Shown here: positions 46,700 through 58,647 of the stretch, in pieces
Numbering within the stretch: position 1 is the stretch's first letter
How the letters are laid out: every line of letters starts with the position of its first letter
Source of the DNA: Paguma larvata
Lineage: Eukaryota > Chordata > Mammalia > Carnivora > Viverridae
Direction of reading: 5' to 3'
NCBI GenBank assembly: GCA_030068075.1
Contig: CM057823.1
Location: 19,006,485-19,070,484, forward strand
DNA: 64,000 bases
Made by a program: the position numbers and the translations under genes
The notes under the pieces: generated by a model
Seen by the model: only the letters and a program-made list of their open reading frames with translations
What the model was told of the DNA's origin: nothing
Database searches by the model: none

Positions 46700-48445
46700 C
46701 ACCTTTTACTTTTGAACACCCACTGCATCCTACTTCTTTCTTTGCCATGTTGAGATTCCATGATTGATTATAATCACATCTCTGCATACGACTTCAGTGG
46801 TCTCTTCCTCCTTGTTTTCTTCTGACAAAACCACATACAGGGTAAATATAACTCTCTCCCTACTCTCCCCCCTGAACTTAGGTGAGGAAATCTAGATGAA
46901 GAAAAACCCACAGTCAGGTTGGCTTGTCTTCCTTGTTTTATATTCATGAGTATGAAACAATCAATCTCTTCATGTCTTCTAGAAACCACGTTATACTTTA
47001 TCCAGTCCATTTATAGTCCAATTACTTAGATGACTATCCCACCTTCTCCACTCCACCCTCAAATCTCCACCCCTTGCTCCCCTTCTTCATCCTCAGCAGA
47101 TGATCTTGTTTCCTACAGTAATCAAATAATCTGAAAAAAACCCTCTCAGACTGTCACAATCATATCGACCCTCCAACCAGCATTTTTGCTCATTCTTCCA
47201 TCCCAATTTTTTCCTGAGATAAACTATTCGTTCTCTTTTCTAAAGGTACTTAATTTGACTTGTAGACTATAACCCATTCCCTTTAACCTATCCAGGGATA
47301 TCTGTCCAGTGATTCCTTCCTCCCTTTGCTATATGATCAATTTCTTCTTGCTACGGGATTATTTCTATCAGTTTATATTCTGTTGATGCTCCACCTTTAA
47401 AGTGAAAAAGTTGATGCCATTCTTTCTTCTGGATAGCACCACAAATCTTTGTTTCCCTCCACACCAAAGTTCTTCAAAAGATCTGCCTTGTTACTTGATC
47501 CCGGATTTCTCTCTTAATTTCATTCTAAAAACTCAAGACTCAGTCTTTGGTCCCCCATTTTCTCTATTTGCATTCCCTGCTTTGATGGTCTCATCAGTCT
47601 GATGGTCAAAACTCTCATCTACATGGAGATACCTCCCAGAAGTATCATTTAGATCTCCAGTTCAAGCATCTCTCCCAAATCCAAAACTTATTTTTCCACT
47701 GCCTACTCAAAATTCCTCTAATGGACTGAATGTCTGTGTGTCCCCCTCCCCACCAAGAATTGATACATTGAAGCCCTAACCCTCAGCTTGGCTTGACTGT
47801 ATTTGGAGATGAGGCCACTAAGGAAGTAATTAAGGTTAAATGAAGTTATAAGGGTGGGGTCTTGATCCAATAGGATTACTGTCCTTGTAAGAAGAGATGC
47901 CAGAAATACTGCTCTCCCTTTCCTCAAAATCACAGAAGGAAAGGCCAATTGGATACAGCTGGAAGACAGTCACCTAAAGGCCATTTTCCTCACCCAAAAC
48001 CACAATTGCCGGCATCTCGATCATGGACATTTAGCCTCTAGAACTATGAGAAATAAATTTATTTTGCTTCAGCCAGCTAGTCTGTGGCACTTTGTTACAG
48101 CAACTGGAACAGACCAATACAATCCCTATTGGAATGTTTTGAGTACATCTCAAGCTCAGCATACTCAAAACTAAACTCCTAACACTTTCTCCAAAACCTG
48201 CTCTCCCACCTTCCTGTGTCATGGCCAAATTGTAACAATCTCTAATCCCTCTCTTCTTATCACATTCCATATCCTTTCCAGCAAGAAATCTTTTGGTTAT
48301 ACCATCCAAATATATATAGAATTCAACCACTCGTCTTTACTTTTTTTTGCTACTTCCATGGACCAAGCCACCTCATCTCATTACGAGCATCTAAATTACT
48401 GCAATAGCTTCATACCTGATATTCTTATATCCTTATATTCTATCT
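46700..48445 (+). repeat. Ancient interspersed repeat, left half, host of a nested cluster
   Basis: Same family as 15.1 and 41.5 kb: pyrimidine-rich text with 'tgatggtcaaaactctcatc', 'acatctcaagctcagcatac', 'ccaagccacctcatctcatt' and 'attactgcaatagcttcata'. The last phrase should be followed by 'tgtcacttctctgctcaaaa'-like text, which instead appears at about 50150. It is interrupted by the MLT1 LTR. The left limit is vague. Confidence 0.5.
47715..48121 (+). mobile_element. MLT1-type solo LTR (ERVL-MaLR)
   Basis: 'tggactgaatgtctgtgtgt', 'gaagccctaaccctcagctt', 'gtatttggagatgaggccac', 'tccttgtaagaagagatgcc', 'gccggcatctcgatcatgga', 'agcctctagaactatgagaa', and the end 'gcaactggaacagaccaata' fit MLT1 consensus order almost end to end. 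It is a non-coding relic of an old mammalian LTR retrotransposon with no internal gene sequence. Confidence 0.82.
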
Positions 48446-50136
48446 TACAGTGCCGGTAAATTAAGAAAATGGTTAAAAAATAATGGGGTATGTCAAAGAC
48501 ACCGAAACTAATTTGAAGTAGCTGGGACAAGTCTGGGACAAATGAGAAATAAGATGATAATAATCCATGAGTCCAAACTGACATAAATAAATGATGAATA
48601 CCTAAATAAATAGGGGACATGGACAGTCCCTCCTTACCATACAATTCTAGTCAATGAATGTAAAAATATTGAAGGAACTAGAAACGTTATTTGGTAAATA
48701 CCACATTATATCAGTTGCAGGCAAGAATCATCAATAAATACTAAACCTAGTTGGTGAGGTCAGAGTGGCTAAAATGAACAACTCAGGAAACAACGGACGT
48801 GGGTGTGAATGTGGAGGAATGGGAACCCTCTTGCACTCTTGGTGGGAATGCAAACTGGTGCAGCCACTCTGGAAAACAGTGTGGAGTTTCCTCAAAAAAT
48901 TGAAAATAGAACCACCCTACGACCCAGCAACAGCACTGCTAGGAATTTATCCAAAGGATACAGGAGTGCTGATTCGTAGAGGCACTTGTACACCAATGTT
49001 CATAGCAGCACTTTCAACAATAGCCAAATCATGGAAAGAGCACAAATGTCCACCAACTAGTGAATGGATAAAGAAGATGTGGTTTATATATATATACAAT
49101 GGAATACTACTTGGCAACGAGGAAGAATGAAATCCTGTCATTTGCAACAACATGGATGGAACTGGAAGGTATTATGCTAAGTGAAATAAGTCAGTCATAG
49201 AAACACAGGTATCATATATTTTCATTCATATGTGGAACTTGAGAACCTTAACAGAAAACCATGGGGAAAAGGAAGGGGAAAAAATTGTTTTGAACAGAGA
49301 GGGAGGCAAACCATAGGAGACTCTTAAATACAGAGAACAAATTGAGGGTTTATGGCGGGGGGCGGGGAAGAGGGGAAAATCGGTAATGGGTAAGGAGGAG
49401 GGTACTTGTTTGGATGACAACACTGGGTGTTGTATGTAAGCAATGAATCATGGGGAACTACACCCGAAACCAAGAGCACAGTGTATACAATGTATGTTAC
49501 CTAACTTGATAATAAACTGTATTTTTAAAAAATAATAAATAAATAAATAAATAAATAAATAATAAATAAGTCTAGTTAGTGAAAGTAATGTAAGAAACAC
49601 AGTCTCAAAGTATCTCCCCACAATATACTTGTGATTTAAAAACTGACAATTGTAACTTCATTGCACAGAAATTTGGCAGATACCACCTTAACAACGTGAT
49701 CACCTCAGTAATGAGGCCTATTAACATCATGAAGACCCTGGCACGATCCAGCCAGAAGGGCACATCACTGCTGTGTTAGTCTTGCCAAAAATTACACAAC
49801 GTCAGTCTGATCATGGCGAAACATCAGACAAAATTTGAGACCCATCCTATAAAGTGAATGGCTAATAGCTTTCAAAACTGGTAACAAATAAATGCAATAG
49901 TATGAGAGTGTGGAAAATGATCTAGAAAGGGGGCATTAGTAGTAATATTGGGAAAATTTAAGTAATGTCTGTAGAGTGAGTATTGCAGCAATATCAATTT
50001 CCTTGTTTCAATAATTACACCGCAGCTATATAATGTATTAACACTGAAGGAAGCTGGGTAAAGGGTATACAGGACTCTCTGTACTATTTTTTGTAACTTT
50101 TGTAAGAGTGAAGTTCATTCAAAATAAAACATTAGA
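48446..50136 (+). mobile_element. Old L1 3' end (L1M), split by a younger L1
   Basis: Left arm to 48757: 'aatgagaaataagatgataa' and 'ataatccatgagtccaaact'. Right arm from 49572: 'aagctgggtaaagggtatac', 'aggactctctgtactatttt', 'aacttttgtaagagtgaagt' and 'aaaataaaac'. These are two halves of one old L1 3' UTR, with the younger L1 in between. Confidence 0.6.
48758..49571 (+). mobile_element. Younger felid L1 3' end, 5' truncated
   Basis: A 121-codon frame (48765-49130) matches the C-terminal end of L1 ORF2, with [17 protein letters not shown] and [19 protein letters not shown], plus the Cys-rich CECGG stretch. It lacks endonuclease and RT domains. The 3' UTR follows ('ggcaaaccataggagactct', 'gacaacactgggtgttgtat') with an (AAATA)n tail. 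Target duplication 'ctagttggtga' (48747-48757) and 'ctagttagtga' (49572-49582). It is truncated by normal 5' truncation and is inactive. Confidence 0.92.
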
Positions 50137-50835
50137 CAAAAATGTAAATGACATCATGCTGCTTCTCTGCCCAAAACCCTGTAATGGCTTCTAGCTCTCC
50201 TCGGATATAATAACTAGCTGAGCTCATCACTCCCTATCGTCTCTGCTCACACTGTTCTCTCCTGCTGTCCCTTAAACAAGGCAGGCAAACTTCTACCTTA
50301 GAGACTCTCTCTGGTGTTTCATCTGCCTGGAATGTGTTCCCCCCAGATACCCACATGGCTAATTCTTTCACCTCTTCCAAGTCTTGTTTCTTTTTTTTAT
50401 TTGTTTTATTTTTAAGTAATCTCTATACCCATTATGGGGCTTGAACTCACAATCCAAAGATCATGAGTATCCCATGCTCTACCAACTGAGCAAGTCAGGC
50501 AGCCCTCAAGATTTTACCTTCACAGTGAGACCTGACAATGCTCTTTGGTATTGTAAACTGAAACTCCCCACTCTGCCCCCAGAATTTCTGATTGCCTACC
50601 TTGCTCTATTTTGTCTTATTTTTCTGTAAAACTTTTCATCTTCCTCCATGCCATTTAATTCACTGAGTCAGTATTTTTATTTTTATCTGTCCCCACCCAC
50701 TAGTATGAAAACTCCAAAAAGGCAGAAAGAATTCGCTACTATGTTCCAAATATCCAAAGTGTTTTCAAAGGGCCTAAAACAGTGCCTGGGACAGAAAAAG
50801 CACTCTGTAATTAGTAATTGCCAAATGAATGAATT
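50137..50835 (+). repeat. Ancient interspersed repeat, right half
   Basis: Resumes with 'catgctgcttctctgcccaa', 'aaccctgtaatggcttctag', 'tcatctgcctggaatgtgtt', 'tgaaaactccaaaaaggcag' and 'ctaaaacagtgcctgggaca'. This is the expected continuation of 46700-48445. Confidence 0.55.
50390..50505 (-). mobile_element. Short CAN-SINE of the older type, minus
   Basis: T-rich tail, 'ggggcttgaactcacaatcc', 'agatcatgagtatcccatgc', head 'accaactgagcaagtcaggc'. It lies between 'cttccaagtcttgttt' and 'caagattttacc' of the host repeat. Confidence 0.85.
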
Positions 50836-51271
50836 CTCAATACTTTAATGGGGTTTAACTTAGAATTATTTCCTTTTATCTTATATTGTTGCTTACATTA
50901 TTTTATTTTGGTATCTTCTTTCGGGATATCTTTATAGGTTGGATCTTCATTTTCTGTTCTGATATCTTGGTCATCATAATACATTAAAATACTAAAACTG
51001 AAAAAAACAACATTCACAGTATATGTTGCAGAGTAAGTTGATATATTAAATACAGCAAGAACTATTGAATTAATAAGCAAAAAATTATTATTAAAATAGA
51101 AAAAATGTGTAAAAGATATTAATAGGCAATGCAAAGAAAGAATTACGGTTGCCTTGCAAAGATACTAATCAAGTTACTAACCAGGAAGTTCAAAAAAAGA
51201 AATAATGTACAGGACTTATCTATCAAACTTAGGAAGGAAGAAGTTAATGGGTTAAGAGAAAGTAACTACAT
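50836..51271. other. Unassigned DNA
   Basis: No recognised feature. Confidence 0.35.
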
Positions 51272-51404
51272 GGAGTTCCTGGGTGGCTCAGTTGGTTAAG
51301 CATCCAACTCTTGGTCCCAGCTCAGGTCTTGATTTCAGGGTTGTGAGTTCAAGCCTCACATTGGGCTCTGCACTCTGGGCATGAAGCCTACTTAACAAGA
51401 AAGA
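51272..51404 (+). mobile_element. Short CAN-SINE of the older type
   Basis: Head 'ggagttcctgggtggctcag', then 'gatttcagggttgtgagttc', ending 'tgaagcctacttaacaagaa'. Lacks the felid-type middle. Confidence 0.88.
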
Positions 51405-51594
51405 AAGACAGAAAGAGATTAACTTGTTTTTTCTGGAGGGGGAGCATCCCACACGAGGAAAAGTCGATTTTGATCAGATCTCCTTGTACTCGTGCCGGTG
51501 GAATTTTACTGACATGAAGGAAAATGGGGAGCTCTTATTAAAACAAAAACAAAAGCAGTTTCTGTAGTCAAATATACCTGGCCAGCCTAGATGA

Positions 51595-51815
51595 GTAGCT
51601 CCCAACGAGGAGTGATACTGTCCCCTGAAGGACATTTGGCAGTGTCTGGAGCTGGGTTTTCCTGGTTGTCACACTAGAAGAGGAACTACTGACATCTTGT
51701 GGTAAAAGCCAGGAACGCTGTTCTGCATCCTCCCATGCACAGGTCAGATATACACAACCGAGACTATCCCCTCCAAAATGTCAATAATGCGGAGGTTCAG
51801 AAGCCCTGGTCTAGA
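51595..51815 (+). mobile_element. MER20-like hAT-Charlie element
   Basis: 'acatttggcagtgtctggag', 'ttttcctggttgtcacacta', 'atcctcccatgcacaggtca', 'tccaaaatgtcaataatgcg' and 'gaggttcagaagccctgg' follow the MER20 consensus order. It is a non-autonomous DNA transposon of about 219 bp without any ORF. Family name by eye. Confidence 0.75.
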
Positions 51816-51934
51816 TAGATCACTGTGAATAAAGATGGACTTTAAGAATTTGTGCATTGCAGTTGAATATAGAATGGAAGCGAGCCCTGTAATCTCTTTA
51901 ATCCCAAATGACTAACCAAGTGTGAAAATAAAGA

Positions 51935-52280
51935 AGCTCTGTGGCCAGAATAATGATCTCCCCATATCACCATGAATAGTGATTATATCCTAATCATAAG
52001 AACCTGTATATGACATTACAGGCCAAAGAGGACTTGGCAGATATGATTAAAATGAAATAGGGAGATTATCCTAGACTATGCAGGTGAACTCAAGCTAATC
52101 ACATTGAGTCTTAAAAGATGAGGACCCAATCAGTCTGCCGAGAAAAAAACGAGAGAATACAAAAGGGAAGGCAGAATAATGAGGCACTGAAAAGAACCCA
52201 AGCCATAGTTGCTGGCTTTGAAAACACAGGGACCCAGAAGCCGAAGAATGCAGGTGACCTGTTGACGCTGAGAACAATGC
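51935..52280 (+). mobile_element. Partial MLT1-type LTR
   Basis: 'taatcataagaacctgtata', 'aggacttggcagatatgatt', 'gggagattatcctagactat', 'ctcaagctaatcacattgag' and 'agaatgcaggtgacctgttg' fit an MLT1 subfamily. Its 3' end, with the polyadenylation region, is missing. Non-coding. Confidence 0.7.
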
Positions 52281-52954
52281 TTGAAACCAACTTATAAGTC
52301 TACAATACATTATTATTCACTATACTCAGCATCCTGTACATTAGGTCTTCAGAATTTATTTACCCTTGCTTTCGATGTTCCCCGAAGATGGATCCAAGTT
52401 TAAACTCCTTAATGAATTCAGTCTTTAGAAACCCATTCCAGAAAGACTATTTACCTGGTTTTCCTCCCTGTTGCCTCTCTACTGTGAGTCAATGAACACT
52501 GAGTAGACTACTTCAACAGGGGTGGGAAGATACTGAAGGAAAAGAAAATTTTAAATTATTTCCCCCCGGAAACTTCTATGTATTGCTACTGCCAATACTG
52601 TATCTAATATTCTTAAGAAGGAAGTGTCACAGCACCGAGAAGAGGAGGATATAAACTCCAAGAAGAGAGACGAAAGTTGGTGTCAAGAAAAGACCGTCTC
52701 CCATCTTGCAGCATCCATAAAATGAAAAACAAAACAAACGAGCACATTTGCAGGAATCAAGTTAGCCAGATATCACTGATGGATTACAAACTCAGAATTA
52801 GAACAACTGTGTTCAATAATAAAGGACCTAATGTAGTAGGCAGTTCTTTGGTCAAGGCCAGACTACATGGTAACAAAAGAGAATCCAGACCACTCTATTT
52901 GGTATTTTTTGAGGCTCTTATCTTAGCCATAGAGGCTAATGGACATTGCCAGTT
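52281..52954. other. Unassigned DNA
   Basis: A plus ORF of 131 codons (52677-53072) extends into the SINE and has no gene signature. Confidence 0.4.
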
Positions 52955-52970
52955 CCTCAGAGATTTTTTT

Positions 52971-53175
52971 TTAAGTTTATTTATGAGAGAGACAGAGTGT
53001 GAGCAGGGCGGGGGCGGGGGGGGGGCAGAGACAGAGGGAGATGCAGAATCCAAAGCAGGCTTCAGGTTCTGAGCTGTCATCACAGAGCCTGAGATGGGGC
53101 TCAAACCCACAGACCATGAGATCATGACTTGAGCTGAAGTTGGACGCTTAACCAACTGAACCACTCAGGTGCCCC
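52971..53175 (-). mobile_element. CAN-SINE, minus, G-rich tract
   Basis: Target duplication 'cctcagagattttt' at 52955-52968 and 53176-53189. The usual 'gggggaggggcagag' part has grown to an almost pure G run at 53007-53026. Confidence 0.96.
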
Positions 53176-53189
53176 CCTCAGAGATTTTT

Positions 53190-54159
53190 AACAATAATAC
53201 CTCCTCTCTGCCCGTAACTTCACACAGTTCTATAAACACATACAAATTCAGTAATTTGTGTATTATTCTCTTTTTTACAAAGAAGTTCAGTCATCCTCAA
53301 CATAGCCCTTTAAGTATCTAAGAAGTCTCCAATAAGGGGGAAAAAAGACTCTAGGTATGTTTATATTAATAATTGGATTAGGAAGAATAATGCAATTTAC
53401 TATGTTTGGCACTGCACTAGTATCGCTATTTTCAAATCTGCATAACCTGTGAGATAGGATCATGAGAACCCCCCTATCTAGCCATTAGAGTTAAGATGGA
53501 GAACCCGCTACTCTGTGAACAGAATTCTGTCCAACATGCTTTATACACTCTGGCATATTACGTAATCTTTTTGGACGTGCTGTTACTCTAAATCAGTCCA
53601 ACCATTTTAAATTTAAATGAGTCTTCCCCTCCTTTTATTACCATAAATCTTTTATTAAAGGTCAAATTTGATTGAAATGAGGAGGGACCAACAGAAAATG
53701 GTGGTAAGGATTAGGTGAAGATTCAGCCCTGAAGTTTCTCCTCTGTTGCTCAGCCACTGCACTTATTCTGCTTCCAATTTAAAAGTAGTAAATCTCTAGA
53801 TAATCTTTGGAGTGGCTTCCAGTCACTGAAATATATTTTATAGCTTCCATAGAAGTGTAACATTGATTGTAAGTAAGATTTGTGAAACATCGAGTAGCAT
53901 TGGATCCTCAAATTTAAAATGAGGATTCGTATTCTACAAGGCTGTTTGCGATAGCCTTAAGCCAAATCAGCTGATTCGACTCAAGGTATATCTGCACACA
54001 GAATTATTATAGACAGACAGATAATTCCAGAGAAGTTTCACAGACTTGTCAGCCACCCATTCAACTTTCTAACAGCTTTCCCTCAGACCCTGGCCACTAT
54101 TCTCTAAGGAAGCAAACCAATTGGAGAATAAAATTGTTTCTCTATGAATAATAACGATA
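53190..54159. other. Unassigned DNA
   Basis: A possible MIR scrap at 53395-53460. No gene recognised. Confidence 0.4.
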
Positions 54160-54415
54160 TTAATAACAGCTTTTATTTTTAACACTTATTAGATTCTAGG
54201 CATTTACTATGCACTAAACATTCAGCAAATATTAATTAGGAAAATGAAAAATGATTATAGAGTCAGAGACTTCAGCTAGTCTCCCTTGGTTGTGGTTTCA
54301 GGTCTACCACTTTTAACTAAATAATCTTGGTCACAATATTTAAACTCTTGTGTGTAAAATGGGATAAAAAAAATAATACCTACCTCACAGATTATGAGAA
54401 ATACAAGAGTGTGTG
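54160..54415 (+). repeat. MIR element pieces
   Basis: 'aacacttattagattctagg', then 'gtggtttcaggtctaccact', 'aaataatcttggtcacaata', 'gtgtgtaaaatgggataaaa' and 'aatacctacctcacagatta' are in MIR order for the plus strand. It ends where the L1 begins. Confidence 0.6.
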
Positions 54416-54896
54416 CAACAGGGAGGGCCCCGATGGCAATGTAGGAAGACACTGAACTCACCTCCTCCCACCGACACACCGAATCTATACCTATGTAGAG
54501 ACCAAGTCCTTCTGAAGAAGAACTGAGGGCTGAATGAGAAGCTCTTGCACAACAAATGATAGAGGCACCACACAGACAGGGTAGAAGAGATGGAGACAAG
54601 TAATGATGGGAACCCCACTCCCAAGCTGGAGAATGAAGTAGGGAGGAATATCACTGAGTAGTGATATCAATGGGCAGACTTACCCACACTGGGGCACAGT
54701 GGGGGAAAAAAAAAGACACCTGTTTAAAGGAAAACTAGACTTTTAAGTAAGGAAAACCATTTACTAACCCTAGAGCATCTACCAAATTGGGAGGAAACTG
54801 TTGGAACTCTTTCTAGAGTCCAAGGCACTAGTGAGTGCAATTTTTTACATTCCCCTCTACCTTGAGTGAAAGTGGGAGCAGGGTCCAAATGCCTTT

Positions 54897-55310
54897 TCCA
54901 GCCTGCTAGGGCTGCCCCAGTGCACACCAGGCCTGGCCTACACCAGCTCCAGCCATCCCCACAAGGTGGCTTCAGCACCTTGAGCCCCAGGTCTCCCAAC
55001 CTGTGCCCACCCCAGCTCAAGCCACCCTGCCAAGGTAGCCCCAGAATGGCACACTCTGAGACCAACTTGCCTGCACCCAGTGCAGTTGTACCGTCAAGGT
55101 TGCCTTGGGGCAGCACATCCTGGGACGGACCCACCACCCATGCCCAGTCCATCTCTAGCTGTCGCACCAGGGCAGACCTGGTACTGCACACCCCAGGAGA
55201 GCCCCAGACCACATATGCTTCAGTCTTAGCCATCCCACCAAAGCAGCCACAGCGAACATGCCCAGGATCCCACACACATACTTGCTCCAGCGCTAGCTAT
55301 CCAACCAACA
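54897..55310 (+). repeat. GC-rich ~68-70 bp tandem units in the L1 5' region
   Basis: A recurring 'ccagctc(a/c)agccaycc' anchor starts near 54945, 55014, 55081, 55149, 55218 and 55285, spaced 65-71 bases apart. Each is followed by 'ccaaggt/gcc' and 'ccccag' words. The two long ORFs over it (150 codons plus, 183 codons minus) come from the stop-poor GC-rich repeat and are not genes. Such monomers often act as promoters in active L1s, here by analogy only. Confidence 0.65.
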
Positions 55311-55951
55311 TGCTCTGATTGGGTACACTGTGGGACTCCTGCCCCAACCCACCAAACAGCCAGGCACATGTGGTCTACCCAGGGGATGTTCCTACACAAG
55401 ACCAGTCCTTCCAGAACAGAAGTAGTTTTTCCATCTAATCCATAGGAACAAACACAGAATGTCAAACAAGTTCTAAGAGAGAAGTTCATAGCCATACAAG
55501 CCTACCTCAAGAAACAAGAGAAATCACAAACAATCTAACTTACAGCGACAGGAACTAGAAAAAGAACAAACAAAACTCAAAGTTAGTAGAAGGAAGGAAA
55601 TAATGAATATCACTGTGGAAATAAATGAAAGACACTTAAAGAGCAATAGAAAAGATCAATGACACTAAAAATTGGTTCTTTGAATCGCTAAACAAAATTG
55701 CTAAACTTCTAGCCTGACTAACAGGAAAAAGTGAGTGACGACCCAAATAAATAAAATCAGAAATGAAAGAGTAGAAGTTATAACTGACACCACAGAAATA
55801 CAAAGGATCATAAGAGACTACTAACTACAAACTACATGTCAACACACTGGAAAATCTGGAAGAAATGGATAAATTCCTGGAAAGACACAACCTTCCAAGA
55901 GTGAAGCATAAGCTCCCAAGACTGAATCAGAAAGAAAGAAAATCTGAATAA

Positions 55952-56159
55952 GGGCGCCTGGGTGGCTCAGTCAGTTGAGCCTCCGACTTCAGTTCAGGTC
56001 ACGATCTCGCGGTTTGTGAGTTTGAGCCTCGCGTTGGGCTCTGTGCTGACAGCCCAAAGCCTGGAGCCTGCTTCAGATTCTGTGTCTCCCTCTCTCTCTG
56101 CCTTTCCCCAGCTCACTCTTTCTGTCTCTCTCAAAAATAAATAAAAAATTAAAAAAAAA
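55952..56159 (+). mobile_element. CAN-SINE inside L1 ORF2
   Basis: Head 'gggcgcctgggtggctcagt', one of the closest to the felid consensus in this window. Tail AAATAAATAAAAAATT then A10. Flanks are A-rich. Confidence 0.96.
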
Positions 56160-57196
56160 AATAAGCTGATTACAAGTGATGAAATTGAATTAGTAATTTT
56201 AAAACTCCCAAAAAACAAAGTTGGTTTCATAGGTGAATTCTACTAAAGATTTAAAGAAGAGTTACTAATTATCTTTCAAAAATTATTTCAAGAAATTGAA
56301 GAGGAAGAAATGCTTCCGAACTCATTTTACAAAGCCAGCATTACCAGAGAAAAAGAAAGCTACAGGCCAGTATCCCTAAACATAGCGTAAATGCAAAAAC
56401 CCTCAACAAAACAGTACCAAATGAAATCCAGTAATGTGATGAAAGGATCATGCACCAATTATCAAGTGGGATTTATTCCAGGGATGTAAGGCTGGTTCAA
56501 TATTCACAAATCTACCAATATGATACACTACATTAACAAAATGAAGAATAAAAATCATCATTTCAATACATGCAGAAAAAGCATTGACAAAATTTAACAT
56601 CCATTTGTGACAAAAAGTCAATACAATGGGCTTAGAGGGAATATACCTGAAAATAAAGGCTATATATGACAATCCCACAGCTAACATCAAACTCAATGGT
56701 GAAAAACGGAAAGCTTTTCCTCTAACATCAGGAACAATACAAGGAAGCCCACTCTCAACATTTTTATTCAAAATGGTTTTGGAAGTCCGAGCCACAGCAA
56801 TTGGGCAAGAAAAAGAAATGAAAGCACCCAGACTGGAAAGGAAGATGTAAAACTATTGCCATTTGCAGATAACATGATACTACATATAGAAAACCCTAAC
56901 AATGCCACCAAAAACTATTAGTACTAATAAGTGAATTTAGTAAAGTTGCAGGAAACAAAATTAACATTCAGTAATCTGTGGCACTTCTATATACTAATAA
57001 TGAGCTATCAGAAATAGAAATTTAAAAAATGATTCTACTTATAATTGCGTCAAAAAGAATGGAGTACCTAGGAATCAATTTTACCAAGGGAAGAGAGACC
57101 AGCACTCTAAAAATTATATTATATTATGAAAGAAATTAAAGATGACAAATAAATGAAAAAAACAGAGTATGCTAATAGACTGGAAGAGGTAATATT

Positions 57197-57431
57197 TTTT
57201 TAATGTTTTTGTTTTTGTTTTTGTTTTTTTGGGAGAGAGAGAGAGCAAGTGTGAGTGCAAGAGGGGGAGGGGCAAAGAGGGAAGGGGACAGAAGATCTGA
57301 AGGAGGCTCTGCAAGGACAGCTTTGGTGCCGACAGCAGCCAGCCAGATGCGGGGCTCGAACTCACAAACTGTAAGATCATGACCTGAGCCAAGGCAGACA
57401 CTCAACTGACTGCACCATCCAGGTACCCTGT
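57197..57431 (-). mobile_element. CAN-SINE inside L1 ORF2, minus
   Basis: Tail is a (TTTTTG)n tract at 57207-57228. Flanks 'gaagaggtaatatt' (57183-57196) and 'gaagaacttaatatt' (57432-57446). The body has 'ctgcaaggacagctttggtg', a small insertion. Confidence 0.94.
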
Positions 57432-58647
57432 GAAGAACTTAATATTGTTAAAATGTTCCTACTACCCAAACAATCTGTGGATTCAATTCGATACCCATCA
57501 AAATATTCATGGCATTTTTCACAAACTAGAATAAATATTTCTGAAATTTGTACAGACCACAAAAGACCCCAAACGGCCAAAGCAATATTGAGAAAGAACA
57601 AAGCTAGAGGCCTCACACCCACTGATCTCGAGCCCTATTACGAAGCTATAGTAGTCAAAACTGTAGTATTGGCATAAAAACAAACATATTGATCAGTGGA
57701 ACACAAGAGAGAGCTCAGAAACAAATCCACGCATATATGACTTACTAGTCTGTGACAAAGGAAGCAAGAATACACGATGGGGAAAAAACAGCCTCTTAAC
57801 GGATGATATTGAGGAAACCGGAGAGTTACATGCAAAAGCATAAAACTGGGCCATTTACTTACACCATATACAAAAAAATAAACTCAAAATTTATTAAAGA
57901 CTTGAGTATAAGACCTGAAACCATAAAAATTACAGAAGAAAATAGAAGCAGTAAGCTTTTTGACATCAATCTATTTGTAAAATGTTTTTTGGACCAACTC
58001 TTCTCAGGCAAGGACAACAAGAGTTAAAATAAATAAATGGGATTACATGAAACTAAAAAGCTTTTCTAAAGTCAAGTAAGTCATCACCAACATGAAAATG
58101 CAATCCATTGAGTGGGAAAAGTTCACTGCAAATAAAACATTCGATTTTGGTTAACATCCAAAATATATAAAGAACTTACATGATTTAATTTCAAAAAACC
58201 AACCTGATTAAAAAACGGGCAGAAAATGTACATTTTTCCAAAGAAGACATAGGGATGGCCAAAAGGCACAAGAAAATGTGTCAAACATCACTAATCAGGG
58301 AAATGTATATCAAAGCAGCACTGGAGTGGCCCCTCACACCTGCTAGACTGGCTATTATCAAAAAGACAAAAATAACATCCCGGCAAGAATGCGGAGAAAA
58401 GGAAACCCTCATACACTGTTGGTGGGAATGTAAATTGGTGCAGCCACTATGGAAAACAAAATAGAGGTTCCTCAAAAAATTAAAAATAGAACTACCATAT
58501 GATCCAGTAATTTCACTAGTGGATATTTATCTGAAGAAAATGAAAACATCAGTTTGAAGAAATATATACACCCCTGTATTCATTGCAGCATTATTTATAA
58601 GAGCTAAGGTATGGAAGCAACCTCCATATCAACTGATAGATGCAAGA

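Noticed and set aside
48765..49130. 121-codon ORF resembling a gene
   Set aside because: It is the C-terminal end of L1 ORF2 in a 5' truncated insertion and not a host gene.
54724..55318. Long ORFs on both strands (183 and 150 codons)
   Set aside because: They lie in the GC-rich tandem block of an L1 5' region. Stop codons are rare there for compositional reasons, and the translation is repetitive without domain features.
56626..56850. ORF with reverse-transcriptase-like residues
   Set aside because: It is a piece of a dead L1 ORF2, with a changed FADD motif and stops on either side. It is not a retrovirus or a functional RT.
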